Shown here piece by piece: positions 1 to 5,430 of a stretch of 9,916 nt of DNA (position 1 is the stretch's first letter; each line of letters begins with the position of its first letter). Both the position numbers and the translations under genes were made by a program. Origin of the DNA: Actinomycetota bacterium (lineage in GTDB: Bacteria > Actinomycetota > Actinomycetes > S36-B12 > UBA5976); assembly GCA_009702945.1 (NCBI GenBank), contig WLGZ01000025.1, positions 1 through 9,916 on the forward strand, written 5' to 3'. The notes beneath the pieces were generated by a model. That model did not search any database. It was not told the origin of the DNA and was given only the letters and a program-made list of their open reading frames with translations.

Positions 1-141
1 GCCGGTGGGGAAGCAGGCGTTCGACGAGCTGCACAAATCCTGCAAGGTGAGGTAGAGCAAACTATGCGACTGATGGGGATTACATCTCTGGATCAACTGA
101 CACCAGACATGGTCCGATTCCGCGGCCAGGAAAAGTTCTAA
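1..141 (+). CDS. FMN-dependent alpha-hydroxy-acid dehydrogenase (L-lactate dehydrogenase type), C-terminal fragment
   Basis: Frame 1 is open from the window edge to a TAA at 139-141 and gives the last 46 residues of a protein. It begins GGEAGVRRAAQILQ and continues with EVEQTMRLMGITSLDQL. In the FMN-dependent alpha-hydroxy-acid oxidase/dehydrogenase family (LldD, lactate and glycolate oxidases, MftD) the last helices have this pattern: Gly-Glu-x-Gly-Val, a helix with a conserved Glu and Leu, then Met-x-Leu-x-Gly. The enzyme would oxidise a 2-hydroxy acid, commonly L-lactate to pyruvate, with FMN on a TIM barrel. The active-site His/Arg and FMN-phosphate loop lie outside the window, so the substrate cannot be read here. 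It stops 49 bp before the tRNA on the opposite strand, and the hairpin at 155-179 may also end its transcript. Confidence 0.8.
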   Translation, partial: AGGEAGVRRAAQILQGEVEQTMRLMGITSLDQLTPDMVRFRGQEKF

Positions 142-154
142 AGAGTTTTTAGTT

Positions 155-179
155 AAATAAAAAAGACCCCTGAGGGTCT
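155..179 (-). terminator. Intrinsic terminator of tRNA-Glu, probably bidirectional
   Basis: A 6-bp stem, AGACCC (164-169) with GGGTCT (174-179), closes a CTGA loop. On the minus strand it is followed by a T-rich run (plus-strand A-tract 155-163), as expected of a Rho-independent terminator 10 bases after the end of tRNA-Glu. On the plus strand the downstream sequence (GATTCATTTG) is only weakly T-rich, so termination of the upstream dehydrogenase gene here is possible but less certain. Confidence 0.75.
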
Positions 180-189
180 GATTCATTTG

Positions 190-262
190 TAGCCCCGACG
201 GGATTCGAACCCGCGCTACCGCCTTGAGAGGGCGGCGTGCTAGGCCGCTACACAACGGGGCC
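190..262 (-). tRNA. tRNA-Glu (anticodon CUC)
   Basis: The minus strand folds into a complete 73-nt cloverleaf. The acceptor is GGCCCCG/CGGGGCT with a G1-U72 wobble. The D stem is GTGT/GCAC, the anticodon stem CCGCC/GGCGG, the anticodon loop CTCTCAA (plus 224-230), and the T arm has loop TTCGAAT. The anticodon CTC (complement of 226-228) reads GAG, so this is tRNA-Glu. The discriminator is A73. The CCA end is not encoded (the bases after A73 are CAA), so it must be added by CCA-adding enzyme. The G1-U72 pair also occurs in other actinobacterial tRNA-Glu as I recall them, so it is not by itself a sign of decay. The gene lies 53 bp beyond the ndgR stop on the same strand and could be transcribed from its own promoter or by read-through. 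Confidence 0.96.
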
Positions 263-272
263 GCACCAGTTC

Positions 273-301
273 ACAATAACGTAGATTTGGCCAAGTTCTA
301 A
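273..301 (-). promoter_or_regulatory. Candidate promoter of tRNA-Glu
   Basis: On the minus strand TTAGAA (plus 296-301) is followed after 17 bases by TATTGT (plus 273-278), a TANNNT-type -10 box. It ends 10 bases before G1 of the tRNA, which would give a pre-tRNA leader of about 4 nt. The -35 match is weak. The site fills most of the gap between ndgR and the tRNA. Confidence 0.35.
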
Positions 302-315
302 ATGCCCAGTATTAA

Positions 316-1035
316 CTAGCCGCGTGCTTTGAGTGAATCACTAATGCGATTAGCGGCTGTCATTACAGCGATGCCATGAATTCGACCCGGAGTACGCGTC
401 AAGCGTTCGATTGGTCCAGAGATAGATACTGCAGCGATGACTTTGCCGTTGGCACTTCGAATCGGCGCACTAACAGACGCAACTCCTGGTTCGCGCTCAC
501 CGAGGGATTGTGCCCAACCGCGACGTCTGACAGCTGCTAAATCTGAGGCTGTGAACTTAGCGCCTTGAATTCCGCGGTGAAGTCGATCTGGTTCTTCCCA
601 TGCGAGCAAGATTTGAGCAGCAGAACCTGCGGACATAGTCAGTCCAACACCAACAGGAACTGTGTCCCGTAAACCTGTCATACGTTCAGCGGCAGCAACA
701 CAGATTCGCTGATCACCTTGTCGACGATAGAGCTGAGCACTTTCTTTGGTGGCATCACGCAGTGCGATCAAGATCGGATTAGCAATGGCTAGAAGTTTGT
801 CTTCGCCGGCAGCGCCAGCTAATTCGCCTACGCGTGGACCAAGTACGAATCGACCATTGATGTCCCGAGCCACTAAGCGATGGTGCTCAAGAGCAGTTGC
901 CAGACGGTGCGCAGTAGGGCGGGCCAAGCCAGTGGCTGCAACTAATCCAGCCAATGTCAGCGGTCCGGATTCCAAAGCGTCCAGAATGTGGGCAGCTTTA
1001 TCCAGAACACCTACACCGCTACTAATATCGTCCAT
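316..1035 (-). CDS. ndgR: IclR-family regulator of leucine biosynthesis (NdgR/LtbR type)
   Basis: A 239-residue IclR-family DNA-binding protein. Residues 1-70 form the winged helix-turn-helix, including a run from LTLAGLVAATGLARP through TAHRLATALEHHR that is close to Streptomyces NdgR as I remember it. The rest is the ligand-binding domain (YRRQGDQRICVAAAERM, VSISGPIERLTRTPGR). NdgR/LtbR controls leuCD and other amino-acid genes, and its divergent position beside leuC fits that role. I chose the ATG at 1033-1035. It gives the conserved N-terminus MDDISSGVGVLDKAA, and it sits 6 bases after a -10 box with no Shine-Dalgarno, which suggests a leaderless mRNA. An upstream in-frame TTG at 1069-1071 would add 12 unconserved residues, but that TTG is the first part of the -35 box. 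The effector is not readable from the sequence. Confidence 0.93.
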   Translation of the reverse strand: MDDISSGVGVLDKAAHILDALESGPLTLAGLVAATGLARPTAHRLATALEHHRLVARDINGRFVLGPRVGELAGAAGEDKLLAIANPILIALRDATKESAQLYRRQGDQRICVAAAERMTGLRDTVPVGVGLTMSAGSAAQILLAWEEPDRLHRGIQGAKFTASDLAAVRRRGWAQSLGEREPGVASVSAPIRSANGKVIAAVSISGPIERLTRTPGRIHGIAVMTAANRISDSLKARG

Positions 1036-1041
1036 GTACTG

Positions 1042-1071
1042 ATATTGGTATCTCGAATAGTGAGATGTCAA
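1042..1071 (-). promoter_or_regulatory. ndgR promoter, leaderless type
   Basis: On the minus strand a perfect TTGACA (plus 1066-1071) is followed after 18 bases by CAATAT (plus 1042-1047), then 6 bases (CAGTAC) and the ndgR ATG at 1035. This spacing places the transcription start at or next to the A of the start codon. No Shine-Dalgarno is present. The -10 box is imperfect but keeps the conserved second A and final T. Confidence 0.6.
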
Positions 1072-1074
1072 AAT
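1045..1074 (+). promoter_or_regulatory. leuC promoter, overlapping the ndgR promoter
   Basis: TTGGTA (1045-1050) is followed after 18 bases by CAAAAT (1069-1074). The start would then be near 1081, giving a short 5' UTR of about 16 nt that holds the Shine-Dalgarno AGGAGG at 1086-1091. The -35 overlaps the ndgR -10 and the -10 overlaps the ndgR -35, so the two promoters lie face to face on the same DNA. Both boxes are imperfect, so this is a moderate call. Confidence 0.45.
1050..1066. promoter_or_regulatory. Inverted repeat, candidate NdgR operator
   Basis: ATCTC (1050-1054), 7 bases, GAGAT (1062-1066) is a perfect 5-bp-arm inverted repeat. It sits in the spacer region of both divergent promoters. 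IclR-family proteins bind as dimers to short palindromes in divergent promoter regions, so this is the natural candidate site for NdgR autoregulation and control of leuCD. A second small inverted repeat, GATA-N4-TATC (1041-1052), abuts it. Binding by NdgR is inference. Confidence 0.45.
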
Positions 1075-1096
1075 TGCTACTCAACAGGAGGCAGTT

Positions 1097-2509
1097 ATGG
1101 GACGCACATTGGCACAAAAGGTTTGGGACGACCACGTAGTTCGTCGCGCCGAAGGTGAACCGGACTTACTTTATATCGATCTGCACCTTACTCATGAGGT
1201 AACTAGCCCACAGGCTTTCGATGGTTTGCGCGCTGCTGGTCGCCCAGTTCGCCGCAAAGATCTAACCATCGCCACGGAAGATCACAACGTGCCAACAACT
1301 GACATCGACAAACCAATTGTTGATCCAATCAGTCGCGCCCAAATTGAGGCACTTCGCATAAACACTAAAGAATTTGGAATTGAAAACTACGAACTTGGCA
1401 ATAAGGAACAAGGAATTGTTCACATCATTGCGCCACAGTCCGGGCTAACTCAGCCAGGTATGACAATTGTTTGTGGTGACTCACACACTTCAACGCATGG
1501 CGCCTTCGGTTCAATCGGTATGGGTATCGGCACAAGCGAAGTTGAGCACGTACTTGCAACTCAGACTTTGCCACTTAAGCCTTTCAAGACCATGGCAATA
1601 ACAGTTAACGGCAAACTTCCAGCTGGCGTAACTTCAAAAGATTTAATTTTGGCAATCATTGCTGAAATTGGAACTGGTGGCGGTCAGGGTTACATCCTTG
1701 AATACCGTGGTGAAGCAATTCGCGCGCTGTCCATGGAAGGTCGCATGACAATGTGTAACATGAGCATCGAAGCTGGCGCTCGCGCTGGCATGATCGCGCC
1801 TGACGAAACTACTTTTGAGTACGTCAAGGGACGAGAGCACGCACCTAAGGGCGCCGATTGGGACGCTGCAGTCGCTTACTGGAAGACCTTGCCAACTGAT
1901 GACGACGCAGTGTTTGATCGCGAGGTAATCATTGACGCAACCAAGCTCAGTCCATTTGTAACTTGGGGAACTAACCCAGGTCAGGGTGCTCCGATTTCGG
2001 CAAATGTGCCAAGTCCAGATGACTTCACAGATGAAGTCGACAAGAAGGCAACTGAAAAGGCTCTTGAGTACATGGACCTTAAAGCTGGAATGCCGATTCG
2101 CGACATCAAAATCGACACTGTGTTTATCGGATCCTGCACCAACGGCCGCATCGAAGATCTTCGCGCAGCTGCAGACATCCTTAAGGGCAACAAGATCGCT
2201 GATGGCATGCGCATGATGGTTGTGCCAGGTTCTGTTCGCGTTCGCCTGGAAGCTATGGCTGAAGGTTTAGACAAGGTCTTCCTTGAAGCCGGAGCTGAAT
2301 GGCGCGAGGCAGGTTGCTCAATGTGTCTTGGTATGAACCCAGACAAGCTAACGCCAGGTGAGCGCAGCGCTTCCACATCTAACCGAAACTTTGAAGGACG
2401 CCAAGGTCCTGGTGGCCGCACTCACTTAGTGTCACCAGCTGTTGCTGCTGCAACTGCAATCCGCGGCACACTTTCTTCGCCAGCTGATCTCGTAGGGAGT
2501 TCAAACTAA
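1097..2509 (+). CDS. leuC: 3-isopropylmalate dehydratase large subunit
   Basis: A 470-residue aconitase-superfamily protein, close to the 466 residues of E. coli LeuC. With LeuD it forms cytoplasmic isopropylmalate isomerase, which converts 2-isopropylmalate to 3-isopropylmalate in leucine biosynthesis. Three cysteines expected to hold the [4Fe-4S] cluster are present: Cys347 (FIGSCTNGR) and Cys407/Cys410 (AGCSMCLGMNPD). Other signatures are EDHNVPT (61-67), CGDSHTSTHGAFG (126-138) and the C-terminal NFEGRQGPGGRTHL. The start at 1097 is set by a strong AGGAGG 5 bases upstream and by the typical MGRTLAQKVWDDH N-terminus. Its TAA overlaps the leuD ATG by one base (TAATG), so translational coupling is likely. 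Transcription probably starts inside the ndgR-leuC promoter knot and should respond to NdgR. Confidence 0.98.
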   Translation: MGRTLAQKVWDDHVVRRAEGEPDLLYIDLHLTHEVTSPQAFDGLRAAGRPVRRKDLTIATEDHNVPTTDIDKPIVDPISRAQIEALRINTKEFGIENYELGNKEQGIVHIIAPQSGLTQPGMTIVCGDSHTSTHGAFGSIGMGIGTSEVEHVLATQTLPLKPFKTMAITVNGKLPAGVTSKDLILAIIAEIGTGGGQGYILEYRGEAIRALSMEGRMTMCNMSIEAGARAGMIAPDETTFEYVKGREHAPKGADWDAAVAYWKTLPTDDDAVFDREVIIDATKLSPFVTWGTNPGQGAPISANVPSPDDFTDEVDKKATEKALEYMDLKAGMPIRDIKIDTVFIGSCTNGRIEDLRAAADILKGNKIADGMRMMVVPGSVRVRLEAMAEGLDKVFLEAGAEWREAGCSMCLGMNPDKLTPGERSASTSNRNFEGRQGPGGRTHLVSPAVAAATAIRGTLSSPADLVGSSN

Positions 2510-3096
2510 TGGATAAGTTCACAGTTCACACCGGCACTGCCGCACCACTTCGTGCCAGCAATGTCGATACCGACCAGATCATTCCGGCGGAATACCTAAA
2601 GCGCATCACTCGCCATGGCTTCGAAGATGGTTTGTTTAACTCCTGGCGTAAAGATGCAAACTTTGTGCTTAACCGTCCGGCCTACCAAGGCGTAAGTGTT
2701 TTGGTTGCAGGTCCTGATTTTGGAACTGGTTCGAGTCGCGAGCACGCAGTATGGGCACTTATGGATTACGGCTTCAAAGTTGTGATCTCATCGCGCTTTG
2801 CTGACATCTTCCGCGGCAACTCAGGCAAGCAAGGCCTATTAACTGCAGTAGTAGATCAAAGCGCTGTAGAGCAGCTTTGGAAGATTATTGAAGAAGAGCC
2901 GAGCACACCGGTGACTGTGGACCTAGAAGCCCAGGTAATCACTGCTGCCGGCTTCACAACCAAGTTTGAGGTCGATAGCTACGTCAGATGGCGCCTAATG
3001 GAGGGCCTAGATGACATTGGCCTGACGCTTAAGCACGTCGATGAGATCACGGCCTTTGAGGCAAAACGACCTAGTTTTAAGCCCACCACGATCTAA
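2509..3096 (+). CDS. leuD: 3-isopropylmalate dehydratase small subunit
   Basis: A 195-residue swivel-domain partner of LeuC, of normal length. Conserved blocks are NVDTDQIIPAEYL (18-30), GPDFGTGSSREHA (68-80), which helps shape the substrate pocket, and SSRFADIFRGNSGKQG (94-109). The small subunit governs substrate recognition while LeuC carries the Fe-S cluster. The ATG overlaps the leuC stop by one base, and an AGGGAG (2494-2499) lies 9 bases upstream, so coupled translation of both subunits is expected. A strong hairpin 18 bases after the stop ends the operon, which therefore contains only leuC and leuD. leuB is not adjacent in this window. Confidence 0.98.
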   Translation: MDKFTVHTGTAAPLRASNVDTDQIIPAEYLKRITRHGFEDGLFNSWRKDANFVLNRPAYQGVSVLVAGPDFGTGSSREHAVWALMDYGFKVVISSRFADIFRGNSGKQGLLTAVVDQSAVEQLWKIIEEEPSTPVTVDLEAQVITAAGFTTKFEVDSYVRWRLMEGLDDIGLTLKHVDEITAFEAKRPSFKPTTI

Positions 3097-3113
3097 ATCA
3101 CCCCAATATCGGC

Positions 3114-3141
3114 AAAAAATCCCAAGAAATTGGGATTTTTT
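3114..3141 (+). terminator. leuCD operon terminator
   Basis: AAAAAATCCCAA (3114-3125) pairs perfectly over 12 bp with TTGGGATTTTTT (3130-3141) around a GAAA tetraloop, with the T-run forming the 3' end of the stem. This is a strong intrinsic terminator, symmetric enough to work in both directions. Its CCCAAGAAAT segment (3121-3130) can also pair with ATTTCTTGGG (3144-3153), giving a competing stem reported as a finding. Confidence 0.9.
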
Positions 3142-3153
3142 GCATTTCTTGGG

Positions 3154-3311
3154 CGTGTCAGGCTAAAAACCCTTGATTTTGAGCCGTAAAGTCACAAGTG
3201 AGCCAGGCGGGGAAGCCTGGAACAACTCAAAGGACGTTAATTCGCAAGGGTTAATGACAAAAGATCGCCGGCATTCATCAATGGAGGTCGGGTAACTATG
3301 GAGGATCCAAA
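3154..3311 (+). promoter_or_regulatory. HU promoter region and structured 5' leader
   Basis: This is the rest of the longest gene-free gap. A TANNNT-type box, TAAAGT (3187-3192), could start transcription near 3199. No good -35 is visible. From that point the RNA could fold as TGAG (3199-3202) with CTCA (3226-3229) enclosing the perfect stem CCAGGC/GCCTGG (3203-3208/3215-3220), loop GGGGAA. A weaker element, GTTAAT repeated at 3236 and 3250, is self-complementary. Two ATGGAGG copies (3281-3287 and 3298-3304) precede the gene. Each opens a tiny frame: ATG to TAA at 3281-3295, and ATG to TGA at 3298-3315. The second overlaps the HU GTG. I could not match this leader to a known riboswitch class. 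Confidence 0.4.
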
Positions 3312-3590
3312 GTGAACAAGGCAGAACTAATTGATGGAGTTGCTGAAGCCGCAGGCCTAAGCAAAAAAGACGCAACCGCAGCTGTAGATGCAGTTTTTGA
3401 CAGCATCTCCCGCGCAGTAGCCAAGGGTGACAAGGTTTCCCTAACCGGCTTCGGCATCTTCGAGAAGTCAGACCGCGCAGCCCGTACTGGCCGCAACCCA
3501 CAGACTGGTGCTCCAGTTCAGATTGCAGCAACATCAGTACCTAAGTTCCGCGCTGGCGCTGAATTCAAGAAAAAGGTTTCAGGCAAATAA
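3312..3590 (+). CDS. hup: HU-family nucleoid DNA-binding protein
   Basis: A 92-residue HU-type histone-like protein. It should form a homodimer that bends and compacts DNA and assists replication, repair and transcription. The N-terminal helices (MNKAELIDGVAEAAGLSKKD) lead to the HU signature around GFGIFEKSDRAARTGRNP (46-63). There, residues 52-75 form the beta-arm with the intercalating Pro63, followed by VPKFRAGAEFKKKV. It is the single-domain form: it lacks the long Lys/Pro/Ala-rich tail of mycobacterial HupB or Streptomyces HupS. The start is GTG at 3312, set by GGAGGA (3300-3305) at a 6-base spacing; no in-frame ATG lies upstream. The gene is monocistronic, bounded by the leuD terminator and its own perfect hairpin. 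Confidence 0.97.
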   Translation: MNKAELIDGVAEAAGLSKKDATAAVDAVFDSISRAVAKGDKVSLTGFGIFEKSDRAARTGRNPQTGAPVQIAATSVPKFRAGAEFKKKVSGK

Positions 3591-3608
3591 GCCTTAAAAC
3601 TTAAAGTA

Positions 3609-3640
3609 ATCGGACTCGTTGGGAAACCAACGAGTCCGAT
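3609..3640 (+). terminator. HU gene terminator, perfect 14-bp GAAA hairpin
   Basis: ATCGGACTCGTTGG (3609-3622) pairs without mismatch with CCAACGAGTCCGAT (3627-3640) around a GAAA tetraloop, followed by TCATTTTTAT. It begins 18 bases after the HU stop. The long GC-containing stem, GNRA loop and T-run make this a very strong intrinsic terminator. It should also stabilise the 3' end of an abundant mRNA and separate HU from plsC. Confidence 0.95.
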
Positions 3641-3667
3641 TCATTTTTATGTCAGGATGATTAAGTC

Positions 3668-4408
3668 ATGAGCAAATTCCCACCACAGTCACACCGTGGC
3701 TTTTGGTATCGGTTTATCGCAGTTGTTTTGCGCCCGATCCTAAAAGCAGCCACGGCCCGGGACTGGCGAGGTGGCGAATTCTTGCGGGTTGACCAAGGAA
3801 TCGTCGTAGCGATGAATCACCTTTCTTGGTACGACCCATTAGTGGCTGCTCACTTTGTTAATGACAATGGCCGGCCCGTTAGATTCTTGGCCAAAGTTGA
3901 AGTATTCAAAATTCCACTGCTCGGATCGATTTTAAAAAGTGCTGGCCAGATTCCAGTTCAGCGCGGTAACTCAGATGCAGCAGCTGGCTCATTGCGCGAA
4001 GCTTTTACCGCAATTGAAAATGGTCAGTGTGTTGTTATCTATCCAGAAGGCACATTGACTCGTGACCCAAACCTTTGGCCGATGACTGCAAAGACTGGTG
4101 CAGCGCGCATTGCACTAATGACTGGCGCTCCAGTTATTCCAGCTGCGCAGTGGGGACCACAAGAAGTTTTGGCGCCTTATAGCAAGCGCTTGCGATTGAT
4201 CCCGCGCAAAACTATGCACGTTTGGGCAGGCCCTGCAGTTGATCTAGCTGATTTAAGAAGTCAACCAATTTCGGCCAGCACGCTACGCGAAGCCACGGAA
4301 CGCATTATGCGAGACATTACTAAAATATTGAGTGAGCAACGTGGCGAAGCCCCACCGGCTGTTCCACTAGATCGTCGAATTGCACTTCAAAAGAAAGCAG
4401 AGTCATAA
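3668..4408 (+). CDS. plsC: 1-acyl-sn-glycerol-3-phosphate acyltransferase
   Basis: A 246-residue PlsC/LPLAT-family acyltransferase, which should convert lysophosphatidic acid to phosphatidic acid at the inner face of the membrane. Motif I is NHLSWYD with catalytic His51 and Asp56 (HX4D). The FLAKVEVFKIPLLG block (73-86) leads to SAGQIPVQRG, a further conserved block (91-100). Motif III is YPEGT (125-129) in the form usual for the family, and VIPAA follows. The hydrophobic N-terminus (RFIAVVLRPIL) may dock to the membrane. The ATG at 3668 has no good Shine-Dalgarno; a weak GATGAT lies 6 bases upstream and could be a leaderless -10. The stop overlaps gpsA by one base (TAATG). The two products work around the same precursor: gpsA supplies glycerol-3-phosphate and PlsC performs the second acylation. 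Substrate specificity is inferred from family and context. Confidence 0.93.
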   Translation: MSKFPPQSHRGFWYRFIAVVLRPILKAATARDWRGGEFLRVDQGIVVAMNHLSWYDPLVAAHFVNDNGRPVRFLAKVEVFKIPLLGSILKSAGQIPVQRGNSDAAAGSLREAFTAIENGQCVVIYPEGTLTRDPNLWPMTAKTGAARIALMTGAPVIPAAQWGPQEVLAPYSKRLRLIPRKTMHVWAGPAVDLADLRSQPISASTLREATERIMRDITKILSEQRGEAPPAVPLDRRIALQKKAES

Positions 4409-5427
4409 TGCGCGTCGCCGTAATGGGAGCTGGCTCTTGGGGATCAGTTTTCTCGATGATTCTTGCTGATGCTGGATGCGATGTTTCGCTTTGGGCTCGT
4501 AGCGCAGCAATTGCTGATGACATCAATTCCACGCACATTAACCACGCATACTTTCCAGAACTAACGCTTCCTAAAAACATCCTGGCCACTACAAATCCAG
4601 ATAAAGCATTAACTGATGCTGATCTTGTTGTGCTGGCTATGCCGGCCCAAACTTTGCGAGGCAATCTATCTGCCTGGAGCTTGTCTATTCCTACGGATTC
4701 CATTTTGGTTTCGCTTATCAAAGGCGTGGAACTAGGCACAGCCGAGCGCATGACTGAAGTTATTGCTGAGATAACCAAAGTTGATACCGAAAGAGTTGCG
4801 GTAGTGTCCGGACCAAACTTGGCACACGAAATCGCAGCTCGGGAACCAGCTGCAACAACGGTGGCCTGTATTAATGAAGAGTTTGCAATCAAGATTCAAG
4901 ATGCCTGCACCACCGACTATTTCCGTCCGTACTACACAACCGATGTGGTTGGTGTGGAAATTGCGGGCGCAGTTAAAAACGTAATTGCTTTGGCAAACGG
5001 TATGGCCGTTGGTCTTGGTTATGGTGAGAATTCCCAGTCTGCACTTATGACTCGTGGCCTGGCCGAGATGTCTCGCTTGGGTGTTGCCCTTGGCGCTAAC
5101 CCACTTACTTTTGCTGGGCTAGCCGGAGTTGGTGATTTGATTGCAACTTGTCAGTCACCGCTATCGCGCAACCGAACTATTGGCGTTTATCTTGGTGAAG
5201 GCAAAACGATTGAGCAAGCTCAGACTTTAACCAAAACGACTTCAGAAGGTGTTAAGAGTTGCCAATCTATTTTGGATCTTGCCAATCGCCACGGTGTCGA
5301 GATGCCAATTACCGAACAAGTTGTAAACGTAATTCATCGCGGAACCAGCGCTGAGAAAGTTTTGAAGGCTTTCATGTCTCGACCAACAACGGCCGAAGAA
5401 GGTCAAGAACTAATGGAGCATATGTAG
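4408..5427 (+). CDS. gpsA: Glycerol-3-phosphate dehydrogenase [NAD(P)+]
   Basis: A 339-residue soluble biosynthetic enzyme of usual length. It reduces dihydroxyacetone phosphate to sn-glycerol-3-phosphate for phospholipid synthesis. The Rossmann fold opens with VMGAGSWGSVF (5-15), a GxGxxG nucleotide-binding loop. Lys105 (LIKGVE) and GPNLAHEIA (135-143) follow. The catalytic Lys190 lies in GAVKNVIALANGMAVGLG, and the C-terminal domain carries GLAGVGDLIATC (237-248) and SRNRTIG. The ATG shares one base with the plsC stop and lacks a clear Shine-Dalgarno, so translation is probably coupled. The stop at 5425-5427 lies only 3 bases from the stop of the convergent PLP enzyme, and no hairpin separates them. 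Confidence 0.97.
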   Translation: MRVAVMGAGSWGSVFSMILADAGCDVSLWARSAAIADDINSTHINHAYFPELTLPKNILATTNPDKALTDADLVVLAMPAQTLRGNLSAWSLSIPTDSILVSLIKGVELGTAERMTEVIAEITKVDTERVAVVSGPNLAHEIAAREPAATTVACINEEFAIKIQDACTTDYFRPYYTTDVVGVEIAGAVKNVIALANGMAVGLGYGENSQSALMTRGLAEMSRLGVALGANPLTFAGLAGVGDLIATCQSPLSRNRTIGVYLGEGKTIEQAQTLTKTTSEGVKSCQSILDLANRHGVEMPITEQVVNVIHRGTSAEKVLKAFMSRPTTAEEGQELMEHM

Positions 5428-5430
5428 TTA

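Noticed and set aside
190..262. G1-U72 wobble in tRNA-Glu as a sign of a degenerate or special tRNA
   Set aside because: All stems are otherwise intact, and a G1-U72 pair occurs in other actinobacterial tRNA-Glu as I recall them.
133..302. 10-bp direct repeat AAGTTCTAAA at 133-142 and 293-302, flanking tRNA-Glu and its terminator
   Set aside because: It might suggest an attachment-site pair at a tRNA gene, but it is too short, lies outside the tRNA sequence, and encloses no integrase or cargo. Probably chance.
1036..1071. In-frame TTG start that would extend the IclR regulator by 12 residues
   Set aside because: The extra residues do not resemble the family, while MDDISSGVGVLDKAA does. The TTG is also the beginning of a perfect TTGACA -35 box correctly spaced from a -10 and the downstream ATG.
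3154..3311. Possible riboswitch (c-di-AMP, c-di-GMP or cobalamin) before HU, suggested by GGCGGGGAA-like bases
   Set aside because: The conserved cores of those classes could not be traced beyond short coincidences, so only an unclassified structured leader is claimed.
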